A DNA stretch of 59,672 nt from an uncultured Bacteroidia bacterium. Lineage in GTDB: Bacteria; Bacteroidota; Bacteroidia; NS11-12g; UBA955. The translations under genes and the position numbers were made by a program. The notes beneath the pieces were generated by a model, which worked only from the letters and a program-made list of their open reading frames with translations, was not told the origin of the DNA and did no database searches. Below are positions 18,597 to 28,625 of this stretch, piece after piece; the stretch's first letter is position 1; every line of letters starts with the position of its first letter. The stretch lies in the NCBI GenBank assembly GCA_943788195.1, contig CALSPH010000001.1, positions 1 through 59,672 on the forward strand. The letters run 5' to 3'.

Positions 18597-19394
18597 CCGC
18601 TTTGCTTTTTTCAGTATTCTACTAAACCAAGAATGACTCACTGGGACATATTTCCCCTCTGGATAGAACTCATTATGAACTAAATATAATTGATCCAAAC
18701 TTTCTTGAAAATCTGGCAGTTTAGCCGGAGACAACCAATCTCCAAATGACTCCAAATACAAACCGTAAGATCCCTGATCATTTAAGGTGGATGTGATGCT
18801 AGTTGGAGATAAAACTCGCAAATATAGTGGCATTTCACTTTCCGCATATTGAATATTCCGTCCTTCGAAATAAGCCTGCCATTCATTGGCATGATCTTGC
18901 TCAATTAATGTCATTTGGTTGGGCAGCATAGCCAAGGCGTGTTCCTTTTTCAAAAAAACCGTATTGGCTAACCAATTCTTTCCCTCTGTAATAGATAAAT
19001 GTGAATTAAGGTCGTGGTAGGCATGAAATTTATCCGCAATACAATCCGCAATTGCATTTGAATACTGCTCAAAAATGCCTGGATTCAACACATCATCATC
19101 ATCAAAGCGTGCAATATAATCGTAATCAATCTGGTGCTTTTTAATATAATCTAGAGCAAACGCCAATCTCAATCCTTTTCTTCCATTGGGCGATTTTATG
19201 TATTTCAACTTCCCTTCTTCTTGGTCTTTTTCACCCAAGATCAATACCTGAAAATTGTCATATTTAACCTTACGTAAAGAGTTCAATGAAACTTCTTGAA
19301 GCCTACTGCGCAAGGGATTGAGATATTCAACAGGGGTAAGTGCTACGAGAAGTAAAAATTTGTTCTGCACAAGAAAAATCGTATTTTCCCACAA
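18576..19394 (-). CDS. GT-A fold glycosyltransferase (putative rhamnosyltransferase-like)
   Basis: The frame of up to 272 residues has an aspartate run D98-D101 in YIARFDDDDVLNPG, which fits the metal/nucleotide-sugar DxD site of GT-A enzymes, preceded by GRKGLRLAFALDYI. Residues about 240-272 are basic and may touch the membrane. The N-terminus is uncertain: the listed start gives MWENTIFLVQNKF, while a GTG at about 19370 would give MQNKFLLLVALTP, which looks more like the first strand of the fold. It is convergent with the GT25 gene with a 21-bp overlap. The pair probably decorates the same surface glycan, which is an inference from position. Confidence 0.65.
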   Translation of the reverse strand: MWENTIFLVQNKFLLLVALTPVEYLNPLRSRLQEVSLNSLRKVKYDNFQVLILGEKDQEEGKLKYIKSPNGRKGLRLAFALDYIKKHQIDYDYIARFDDDDVLNPGIFEQYSNAIADCIADKFHAYHDLNSHLSITEGKNWLANTVFLKKEHALAMLPNQMTLIEQDHANEWQAYFEGRNIQYAESEMPLYLRVLSPTSITSTLNDQGSYGLYLESFGDWLSPAKLPDFQESLDQLYLVHNEFYPEGKYVPVSHSWFSRILKKAKRLFKVGA

Positions 19395-19440
19395 TTATAG
19401 GCAACATTAAGCTTAAAGATTATATCCTTATATAGAATAC

Positions 19441-22400
19441 ATGCATAAATATTACTCCTTTTTTCTGTTTTCTTTGTTCTTTAGTGTCTCGTTGCAGATA
19501 AATGCTCAACGTCTTACTGTAGGACCTGGGAATATTACAGGAACAAACATTGCTGGACCATTTAATACAGCTGGCACCAGTGCTTTTAGCATGTATGCAA
19601 TCATTTATCCCGCAGCATCTCTACCCGGCATACTACATGGTGACACGATACAAGCTTTTGATTTTCAACGAAACGGAGCCAATAACGCTATCCCAGGTGC
19701 ATCTAATTGCAAAATATGGTTAAGCAATACAGCTAATCTTGACTTTGGAACAGGGAGCATTAATTTTCAAGCTGAGATTCTAAATATTGCAGCACCATTG
19801 GTTTATAGCGGCAACCCCAGCACTATCATTGGTTCAGCAATTGGCTTTACTAATTTTGATTTATCAACCAAATACGAATACGATACCACAAAGGGTAAGA
19901 ACTTGGTTTTCTTCATCGAGTATACGCAGGATTCTTTTCCGAATACCCCCATACTTTGGAATTGCGACAATAACGTGGCTGTCCCAAGCTACGCAAATAA
20001 CCAAGTAAAGTTTGTGCGAGATACAGGAACTACCATACCAGCCAATAGCCTATCGAGTACTTCACTCCATCCACAAATAAGACTAGAAATTCCACGTGAA
20101 GATTACGATGGTGTAATACTAATCCCTTATACCTATGGTAAGCTTCCAGTGCCTGTTGGAAATCCAGACACACCTTAAATTACGCTTAACGAATCTTGGA
20201 AAGAAAGACGCAATGGGCAAAAAGGCCCTTTGTAACTTCAAGAGGTGCAAATGATTTTGTGGACAGTTTAATAATTCCTGTAATTCCAGCCTTTGAAGAT
20301 ATAATCGTTAATTATCCAACAAGAGATATTAGTAAGTTTGGATATGACACCCTTCTATTTGAGTTGCCAAAAGACAGTACGCCATTAAATAATAGTAGAG
20401 AACATGTTCGATTAGCAAATAGCGATGTGTACTCGTATCGCATGGTATCCGAGCCCTTGGGTCCTGGGGGGATTGGCTTCAATGGAGCCACAGGAAATTT
20501 TGTATGCCAATTCTCAAGCAATACGAAAAAACTAATCAACCAGATTGAAGTTAGCTTTGGTGTGGCAAATAGACCTTTCCGGATTGGCATTTGGAACAGC
20601 CATCCTACCACAGGATTGCCCGACACCTTAATTTGGGAAAGTGATTCATTGAGTTCATTGACCATTAGCACGCTCCCCATATTTCCACCTGTTGAAGTGG
20701 ATGGAAATTTCTATACCGGAGTTCGGCAATTGGGTACATTAAATGTTGCTTTTGCCTATCAATTAGAATCCCCTGTAAGACCCAGAACATTTTGGTATTC
20801 AAGCCCATTGGCAAGCACCAATTGGATTGACTTTGCTCCTGCCGCTCCGTTCCGTTTTATGATAGAACCACGCATTCAGGCTAGACATGATTTAATGGTC
20901 TTAAGTATTGATTCAGCAAAACAAGATGATGTCTTCGATTATTATGATTTTGACACCATTCGCCCTACCGCTACCATTTACAATCTTGGCGCTACTGATG
21001 TTGATACACCCATTACGTTTGTATGCAAGATGTTTATTGGCAACTTAGAAGTACTTTCTGTTGAGACCAAAGATACTATAGCCAGCGGAACGATTAAGCA
21101 AATAGTCTTTGACACAGCATTTGTCCCGCCTTTTACGGGTGTATATCGAATGGAAGTATATCCGATCTGGGCAGCAGACAGTGTAAAACTCAATGACAGT
21201 GCGGAAATTACCTTTTCTGTAGAATACTATAAAGATGTTGGTCCTGATTTTATTTTCTCTCCTTTTGATGGAGAAATATTCGAATATAAAAGAGATACCG
21301 TAAAGCCATTGGCGCGAATTCGAAATTATGCCTTTGATAATCAAACCAATTTTAAGGTGAGAACCAAAATCATTTCAACCAATGGACTGGTTGTCTATGA
21401 AGATAGCTCTATTATCGCCTCCCTTCCTTCTGGTGCATCTACAATTATTGGAGCAAAGCCTTGGCCTTGTTCGGTTTATGACACATTTAATATTGAATTG
21501 ATTACTGAACTGCCTGGAGAACGAACCAATACAAATGACACCTTACGTAATTCATTCCTTGTACGCAAGTCACATGACGTTGCAACAGAGCGGATTGATT
21601 TACCTGCAGATCAAGCCGCTTACTCTTCCCGCCAACCCTTGCCAGCACCAAAGATTACGGTTTATAATTACGGGTTGATATTTGAGGATCCCGTAAAATC
21701 GTATATTGAAATATGGGACGATAATAATCAGACCCTCTATTCAGACACACAATCTTATATGCTGCTCAGAAATGTTGCACAGACCGTTACATTTATTGAT
21801 AGCCTAAAACTAAAGACTCGAGGTAAGTATTTCGCCAGAGTAGTGACACGCGTTGACGATGATTATGAATACCAGTAATGATACCCTATACTCTACCTTC
21901 TTTTATGGTTTTGAGCGCGATGCAAAAGCGGATACCATTATCCTTCCGGACCCAATTGCAACTTATGAGTTAAATACAGGGAATTTCGTCCCAGTAGGGG
22001 TGATTTCAAACCTTGGATTTGATAGTTTAAGGAATACAGCAGTGAAAATGGAAGGGACAAAAGATGGTCAATTATTCTATATCTCAAGCAGATTTGTAAG
22101 TCTAGATAGCAGTCAATCTACACAGGTTGTTTTCGATAACAACTTGGTGTTTAGCAAGCCAGGCAATGTTGCATTGCGTTTAATTACACTCCATTTAAAT
22201 GACCAGAATCGTTCCAACGATACATTTATTCAAGCCTATAAGGTACAAGTTAGTAATGATGTTGGAGTAGATTCCATTCTGTTCCCAATTGCTTCTTCAC
22301 GCCTAGCCACAGAAAGCCTAGTTAAGCCTAGGATAAGTATATCGAATTATGGTATTGCACATCAGTCTTCAGATTTTGGATTAAACTGTCGAATTCTTGA

Positions 22401-23172
22401 CCCAAAGGGTGCAATTATTTATGATGAAAACGAACAGGTTACTCTAGATAGTGCTGAAACTAAAACCATTGATTTTAGTAAATCATTCACATTAATAGAT
22501 ACAGGAACCTATACTATTCTTGCACGAACTCTTTTGGGGACAGACCAATATCTTCCAAATGATTCAAAAACACATCAGTTTATCGTATACAATTCAAGCA
22601 ACAATGAATTAAGCACCGTTTTTCCAGAACCCAACAAGAGATATATTCCGCATCAATTCTCAGATACCTTACGCCCAAGTATTCGAATTACGAAAACAGG
22701 AGAGGATAACTTAGCGGATACAGGAATGGCCTATATGCATATTAATGCGGTCAACAGCACGTACATCTACACTGATTCGATCTCTTTTATATTGAATTTA
22801 AACACCAACCCAGACACAATCCTTATATTCAATAAGCCTTTTAATAGCAACATAAAGGATAGTTTCAACACCCAAGTTTGGATTGGTTCCAAATACGATG
22901 GATACAAACCAGACGACAGTCTGGCATTTCAGTTCAGTGTTATGTTTGCAACTGATTTAAGCCATATTAAGGACAGGTTTGAGATTGGACCTAATCCTAC
23001 TAAAGGTGATTTATTCATCAAAGCAAAATCTGGAAATTCTATACTACATCTTGTAATAATTGACAGCAAGGGTAAAAAACTCATCGAGCAAAACAATACT
23101 GCTGGTCAGTCATCTGCCAAATTAAATATGGAACACTTGCCAGATGGATTCTATTTCTTACTTTTGAATTGA
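19441..23172 (+). pseudogene. Large secreted protein with CARDB-like repeats and T9SS type A sorting domain, broken frame
   Basis: The first frame (from 19441) begins with a signal peptide (MHKYYSFFLFSLFFSV...NAQ) and stops at TAA 20176-20178. Coding sense then resumes, and the frame changes again by about 20240. The next frame ends at about 21878, and the last starts by about 21853, where DDDYEY continues as TSNDTLYSTF after a one-base shift. Joined, they give about 1240 residues. The C-terminal two thirds hold repeated immunoglobulin-like units opening DVG or DVA and containing a P.I.I.NYG-type strand, similar to CARDB domains. The last 75 residues (GPNPTKGDLFI ... LNMEHLPDGFYFLLL) are a T9SS type A sorting signal, so the intact product would be exported to the cell surface. 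Function unknown. Confidence 0.6.
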
Positions 23173-23209
23173 TTATACCATCAAAATCAGCAAAGTAGGA
23201 AATCCATAA

Positions 23210-24469
23210 ATGAACCAACCCAAGAGCAAAGAGGGAAAAATATTTTCTGCACTTACTATTGTAGCCGCACTTGGCTATTTCGTTGATATTTATGATTTAG
23301 TGCTATTTAGTGTAGAATGGCGTGATAGTTTAAGAGACCTTATGGGTCATCACGTGGCAATGGATATCATTGAAAAAAAAGGAAAATTTTTATTGAGTAC
23401 TCAAATGGCGGGTATGCTTATTGGCGGTATTATCTGGGGAATTATTGGCGATAAAAAAGGCCGATTATCTGTTCTTTTTGGCTCAATATTAATGTATTCA
23501 ATTGCCAATATTCTCAACGGCTTTGTAACCAATGTTGAGCAATATACCGTGCTGCGATTTATTAGTGGATTTGGATTAGCAGGTGAATTAGGAGTTGGCA
23601 TAACTTTGGTTAGCGAAACATTGAGTACAAAGAACCGTGGGTATGGCGCCACTTTCGTGGCTACCATCGGTGTATTTGGAGCTGTGGTAGCAGGCTTTGC
23701 CAGTGAAATCATCGAAACTCAATTAAAAATAGCAGAGAGCTGGCGTTATTCATTTTTATTGGTGGCGGTTGGGCATTATTCTTTTACTCATGCGACTTGG
23801 TGTTTATGAATCTGGCATGTTTGAAGCCATTAAAAAGGAACGTGTTTCTAGAGGAAACTTCATTGGCCTTGTCACAAATAAGAGAGCGGAAAGAAATTCT
23901 TATCCATTGTTCTAGCCACTATACCGTTTGGTATGTCATGGGTATTTTAATCACCTTTTGCTCCACCCTATTGGAAGAAATGGGAGCCACGTTTGAAGCA
24001 AAATCTTCAACCGCTATTGCCTTTGCCTATATTGGAATCACTGTGGGCGACTTGGCCAGCGGCTTACTAAGCCAATACTTGAAAAGCAGAAAAAAAGTCA
24101 TGTTCATTTTTGTGGCACTGCTTGCTATATCCACAACTGTGTTTCTTACCACAGCAGATCTAAGCGAAACTTGGTTCTTAACCATAACCTTAATAATGGG
24201 TTTCTTTACAGGTTATTGGGCAGTTTTCATTACCACTGCAAGTGAATTGTTTGGCACCAATATTCGAGCTACTGCAACCACCAGTGCCCCAAACTTTGTT
24301 CGTGTGATCCGTAATACTGCTCACTTATTTAAGTATTGTATTTAAAAACTGGACCGGTAGTTTGGTATCCTCAGCCGCCATTTTAGGCTTCTTAGTAATT
24401 GGAGCTGCCCTGTTTAGCATCTATCGACTACCCGAAACATTCCATAAAGATTTAAACTATACGGAATAA
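23210..24469 (+). pseudogene. MFS transporter, interrupted by several indels
   Basis: The N-terminal frame (23210-23809) has MFS helices with the GGIIWGIIGDKKGR loop and RFISGFGLAGELGVG. After VAVGHYS the sense moves to a frame reading GIILLLMRLGVYESG, then at about 23885-23900 to KKFLSIVLATIP, then at about 23925 to WYVMGILITF (clean to 24300). A one-base excess at about 24303 separates APNFVR from GSVILLTYL, after which the end frame runs to LPETFHKDLNYTE and a stop at 24467-24469. Joined, these give a 12-helix, roughly 420-residue transporter of the sugar/organic-acid porter type. At least four single-base changes are needed, yet the residues between them look conserved, so either sequencing error or very recent inactivation fits. 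Substrate unknown. Confidence 0.65.
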
Positions 24470-24506
24470 TATTTCATCCAAAATCTGCGGATCAAATAGA
24501 ATTGCA

Positions 24507-25039
24507 TTAATCCCTTCGTTCAAACGTAAATCCATCTAATAAAAACCATTGATTATTGATTTTTATCCCGTGGCATTCTACCAAGAATTTATGCTTCTTG
24601 CGTTTATAGTACACCCTTAACTTACAAAACGAGATACTATCTTCACTTATCCCCGAATCGGCTTTAATCTCTTGAATTACTGCCTTGGTAAAACTCAGCC
24701 CTTCTTTGGACATCTGCTTACGCAACTTTTTGTGCTTTTTCGCAAATCGACTTTTGAAATAGATATATCTAGCAGAACGTGTTCCATTGCTTAAACTTGG
24801 TGCAATTTTCCGGCTGTACTTTAAGTATGTTCCAAAGCTCGGCAGTAAACCAACTATTTCATTAGACTTTTTAAGCATAACAGATTTGGAAAATGTATCC
24901 GCCAACCAATCTAATGTGCGAAAACTATCATTCTGAACCAGTGTATCTAAATCAGGTGTTTATTTTTATTTTGCCCGAACATAACTTGACTGGTTAGCAA
25001 CAAAACGAAAATAAGTAGAGCACTTTTTCTGTTAAACAT
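24507..25039 (-). pseudogene. Small secreted protein of unknown family, one frameshift
   Basis: On the minus strand an ATG at 25037-25039 opens a typical signal peptide (FNRKSALLIFVLLLTSQVMFGQ), but the frame stops at a TAG about 30 codons in. Shifting by one base inside cacctgatttagat gives PDLDTLVQNDSFRTLDWLADTF, which runs directly into the long frame ending at 24507. The repaired product is about 176 residues: a signal peptide, then a basic, lysine-rich domain with a KLRVYYKRKKHKFLVECHGI stretch. I do not recognise the family. It is convergent with the broken MFS gene. Confidence 0.5.
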
Positions 25040-25064
25040 GTACATTGCAAAATAAAGCAAAAAA

Positions 25065-27022
25065 ATGCCCAATCAACTTAAACATGCCAGAAGTCCTTAC
25101 CTAAGGCAGCACGAAAATAATCCTGTGCATTGGCATGAATGGAACGAGGAGACCCTTGAATTAGCTAAAAAAAGCAACAAACTTATTCTAGTTAGCATTG
25201 GGTATAGTGCTGCCATTGGTGTCATGTTATGGCTCATGAAAGTTTTGAAGACGAAGCAACCGCCCAAATAATGAATGCGCATTTCATCAACATCAAGATT
25301 GACCGAGAAGAGCGACCCGATTTGGATGCAATCTACATGGATGCCTGCCAATTGGTAACAAGAAGTGGTGGTTGGCCGTTGAATGCCTTTGCTTTGCCCG
25401 ATGGCAGTCCTTTTCACGCAGGCACCTATTTCCCGAAAGCCCAGTGGCAAAAAATCCTCTCTCAAATTGCACAACTCTGGATAAGCGAACCCAATAAAGT
25501 ATTGGAGTATAGTCCTAAACTTAAAAAAGGGCATTGAACAAGTAAGTGACTTTATCCCCGAAAAAGAACCTTCAAACGGTTCAATGGATACCGCAATTGA
25601 AAAAAATAATCACACAATTGGACACCTATAATGGCGGAATGAAAGGAGCTCCGAAGTTTCCAATGCCAACGCTTTGGAACTTTTTAATTGATCCCTTGCT
25701 CCATCAAAAAACGGCACAAAATCATGCGATTTTTACCTTAGAGCAAATGCGTTTAGGAGGTATTTATGACTGGGTAGAAGGTGGGTTCGCCAGATATGCA
25801 GTTGATGAACGCTGGTTTGCACCCCATTTCGAAAAAATGTTGTATGACAATGCACAACTGATCAGTTTATACTGTAAGGCATACGCAATTTACAGGTAAT
25901 GAAGTATTCAAAACCATTGCCGAAGCTTGTGGAGAATATGTTTTAGCTGAATGGAAGGCGGAGGATGCAGGTTTCTTTAGCGCCTATGACGCGGATAGTG
26001 AAGGAGTCGAAGGCAAATACTACTGCTTTACTCACGATGAAATAAACCACTTAAAACTGGATAATGAATCCCTTTTTAAGCAGTATTTTCAAATATCTGA
26101 AAAAGGGAATTGGGAACATGACCTCAATATTCTTTATCCAATATTAACTGAATCAGAATTTGCCTCCAATGAAAATATTCAAGACTTTAAATCTCTTTTG
26201 AAGCTATGGCGCGATCAATTGAATAAAGCCCGTAACAATAAAATCAAACCTGGAATAGATGACAAACAGAACACCACCTGGAATGCCCTTTTACTAAGCG
26301 CATTTTGTCATTTGAGTCAAATTAATGCAAGTCAACAATGGCGCGAATCTGCGAGATCTTTATTCGGATACATGAAGCAAAAACCGTATTTAATGGATGG
26401 CAGCTTAAGCCATATGGTGCACAAAAAGGAAGCCTATATTTCTGCATTCTTTGAAGATTACGCCCATTGCATTGCTTCTTTGATTAACTACTTCGAAATT
26501 TTTTCAGATCAAAACAGTTTAGATCTTGCAATGCAACTAGGTCAAGAAGTCAATGATTTATTTTTTGATGAGGCAAGTGGTTTTTATAAAACCGCTCAAC
26601 AGAATAAAATCATTCGCAAAAAAATTGAAATAACAGACAATGTCATTCCATCCGCAAACAGTGTGATGTGCGAAAATTTGCTCAAATTAGGACTAATCCG
26701 TGGTAAGGATAAGTGGTTTCATCAAGGTGAAGGTATGTTAGAAAAGATGAAGGACAAGGCCTTGATGCATCCACAACATTATGCCAATTGGTGCAGAATA
26801 CTAAGCATACAACAAAACGGTTATCCGTATGTGGTTTCTAATAAACACGGCATACAAGTCAACAGACATAAGGCATGGATGAATTTAGTTTGGCATAAGG
26901 AGTTATCCGATATCCATATTTTTACTGGCAAAGATTTTAGCAATAAGGATGTGTTCTACTATTGTGCAAACAAAGTGTGCCATGCACCTGTTTCTAATTC
27001 AGAAGATATTAGGTATGCCTGA
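25065..27022 (+). pseudogene. YyaL/DUF255 thioredoxin-domain protein, interrupted by about four indels
   Basis: The start NQLKHARSPYLRQHENNPVHW is diagnostic of the DUF255 (YyaL/SPATA20) family, which joins a thioredoxin-like domain to an (alpha/alpha)6 barrel. At about 25211 one T is missing, so the expected SACHWCHV motif is read as SAAIGV; the frame then continues as [10 protein letters not shown] ... [12 protein letters not shown]. Further shifts occur at about 25530 (KKG then [12 protein letters not shown]), about 25600 in an A-run, and about 25885 (AYA then FTGNEVFKTIAEACG). From there to the stop at 27022 the frame is intact (GFFSAYDADSEGVEGKYY...). The repaired length of about 650 is near the family norm. 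The molecular function of the family is not established. Confidence 0.75.
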
Positions 27023-27072
27023 CATTATAATTGCGCATATCATTATAAATTAACGTAATTGCGGCATAATAA

Positions 27073-28221
27073 ATGAAAATTGGAATAGCTTGTTACCCCA
27101 CATATGGCGGATCTGGTGTAATTGCAACAGAACTTGGAAAAGCCTTGGCTGAGAAAGGCCATGAAGTACACTTCATATCCTACAATCAACCCGCGCGCCT
27201 CGATTCATATTTGCAAAACATCTATTACCATGAAGTAAATATCAATTCGTATCCTTTGTTTGATCATTTGCCTTATGAAACCATTCTAGCAAGTCGTTTT
27301 GTAGATATTGTTAAGACCAACCATCTAGACTTATTGCATGTGCATTACGCCATACCTCATGCAAGTGCTGCATTAATGGCACGCAGTATTCTTATGGAAC
27401 AAGACATTTACTGCCCTGTTATTACAACCCTGCATGGAACAGATATTACCTTGGTAGGGAAAGATCCAACATACGAACCTGTGGTTGCTTATAGCATCAA
27501 TCAATCCAATGGCGTTACAGCTGTTTCCAACAGTCTGCGTCAAGAAACCTATGATCATTTTAAAATAAAAAAAGAAATAGAAGTTATTCCTAATTTCATT
27601 GACTTTACCCGGTTTAGCAAACAAGCAAAATCGCATTTTAAAAAGGCCATTGCTCCAAATGATGAAAAAATAATTATCCATACATCCAACTTTCGAAAAG
27701 TAAAAAGAGTAGATGATGTGATACGCATATTTGCAGGAATTCATAAAGAAATCAAATCTAAACTGCTCCTAGTTGGTGATGGTCCAGAACGGGGTGTTAT
27801 TGAGCATATGTGCAAAGAATATAATGTGTGTGACAATGTATTATTCCTTGGAAAACAAGAGGCTATTGAAGAGGTTCTTAGTGTAGGGGATCTCTTCTTA
27901 TTGCCTTCTGAAACTGAAAGCTTTGGATTAGCCGCTCTAGAGGCCATGGCTTGTGAAGTACCTGTAATTTCTACCAATGCAGGAGGTTTACCGGAAGTAA
28001 ACATCAATGGTGTGACCGGTTTTGCTTGTGATGTTGGGGATGTTGAAACCATGAGTCAAAAAGCTATTTACATTCTATCTGATGAAGAAAGACATGAAAA
28101 ATTCAAAAAAAATAGTCTCGCACAGGCCCAAAAATATAATATCACCGAAGTGCTTCCGCTATATGTTGCTTACTACAATAAAGTACTCAACGAATGTCAG
28201 AAAATAACTGCAAACTACTAA
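27073..28221 (+). CDS. bshA: N-acetyl-alpha-D-glucosaminyl L-malate synthase
   Basis: The 382-residue GT4 enzyme makes the first committed intermediate of bacillithiol (GlcNAc-malate). It begins KIGIACYPTYGGSGVIATELG, the BshA form of the GT4 glycine loop, followed by HVHYAIPHA, TTLHGTDITLVG and PNFIDFTRF. The GT4 E-x7-E motif lies in SETESFGLAALEAMACEVPVIS. Bacillithiol use is common in Bacteroidota, which supports the call over a generic GT4. The bshB and bshC partners are not in the window. No clear -7 box is seen in the 50-nt gap upstream. Confidence 0.93.
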   Translation: MKIGIACYPTYGGSGVIATELGKALAEKGHEVHFISYNQPARLDSYLQNIYYHEVNINSYPLFDHLPYETILASRFVDIVKTNHLDLLHVHYAIPHASAALMARSILMEQDIYCPVITTLHGTDITLVGKDPTYEPVVAYSINQSNGVTAVSNSLRQETYDHFKIKKEIEVIPNFIDFTRFSKQAKSHFKKAIAPNDEKIIIHTSNFRKVKRVDDVIRIFAGIHKEIKSKLLLVGDGPERGVIEHMCKEYNVCDNVLFLGKQEAIEEVLSVGDLFLLPSETESFGLAALEAMACEVPVISTNAGGLPEVNINGVTGFACDVGDVETMSQKAIYILSDEERHEKFKKNSLAQAQKYNITEVLPLYVAYYNKVLNECQKITANY

Positions 28222-28250
28222 GCCTTGTACAATTTGATTAACTTAGCACC

Positions 28251-28625
28251 ATGAAATGGCTTATGGTGGCAATAGGTGGGGCATCTGGATCGTTACTTCG
28301 ATATACAATGGGTATTGGACTTAGGCATATACAATGGATGCAATTTCCTGTGGCAACTAGTTTAGTGAATGTATTGGGTTGTTTTCTGATTGGCATATTT
28401 TCAGTTGTACTCATTGATGAAAAAATGGACTATTATCGCTTATTGCTTATGACTGGATTTTGTGGTGGGTTTACTACATTTTCAAGTTTTGCCATGGAGC
28501 AAAAGGAATTACAAAATTCCGGTTTGTTTAGTGGGCAAATAGCGCATTTTGTCATAAATAATATTTTGGGAATTATTTTTGTATTTCTTGGGTATATACT
28601 TGCCAAAAAAGTATTGGTACGATGA
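28251..28625 (+). CDS. crcB: Fluoride exporter CrcB/Fluc
   Basis: The 124-residue protein has four hydrophobic helices and the Fluc signatures: GGASGSLLRY (9-18), a conserved asparagine in SLVNVLGCFLIG, and GFCGGFTTFSSF with the phenylalanine and threonine track residues. It works as a dual-topology dimer that lets toxic fluoride leave the cell. The 29-nt gap upstream is too short for a fluoride riboswitch. Its stop overlaps the next start (ATGA), implying cotranslation with the periplasmic protein gene. Confidence 0.95.
   Translation: MKWLMVAIGGASGSLLRYTMGIGLRHIQWMQFPVATSLVNVLGCFLIGIFSVVLIDEKMDYYRLLLMTGFCGGFTTFSSFAMEQKELQNSGLFSGQIAHFVINNILGIIFVFLGYILAKKVLVR

Noticed and set aside
25065..27022. 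Programmed frameshifting in the DUF255 gene
   Set aside because: At least four shifts in different directions would be needed, without slippery-site/pseudoknot pairs, and neighbouring genes are broken the same way.
28222..28250. Fluoride riboswitch before crcB
   Set aside because: The intergenic gap is only 29 nt, too short for the aptamer, and no conserved pseudoknot sequence is visible.
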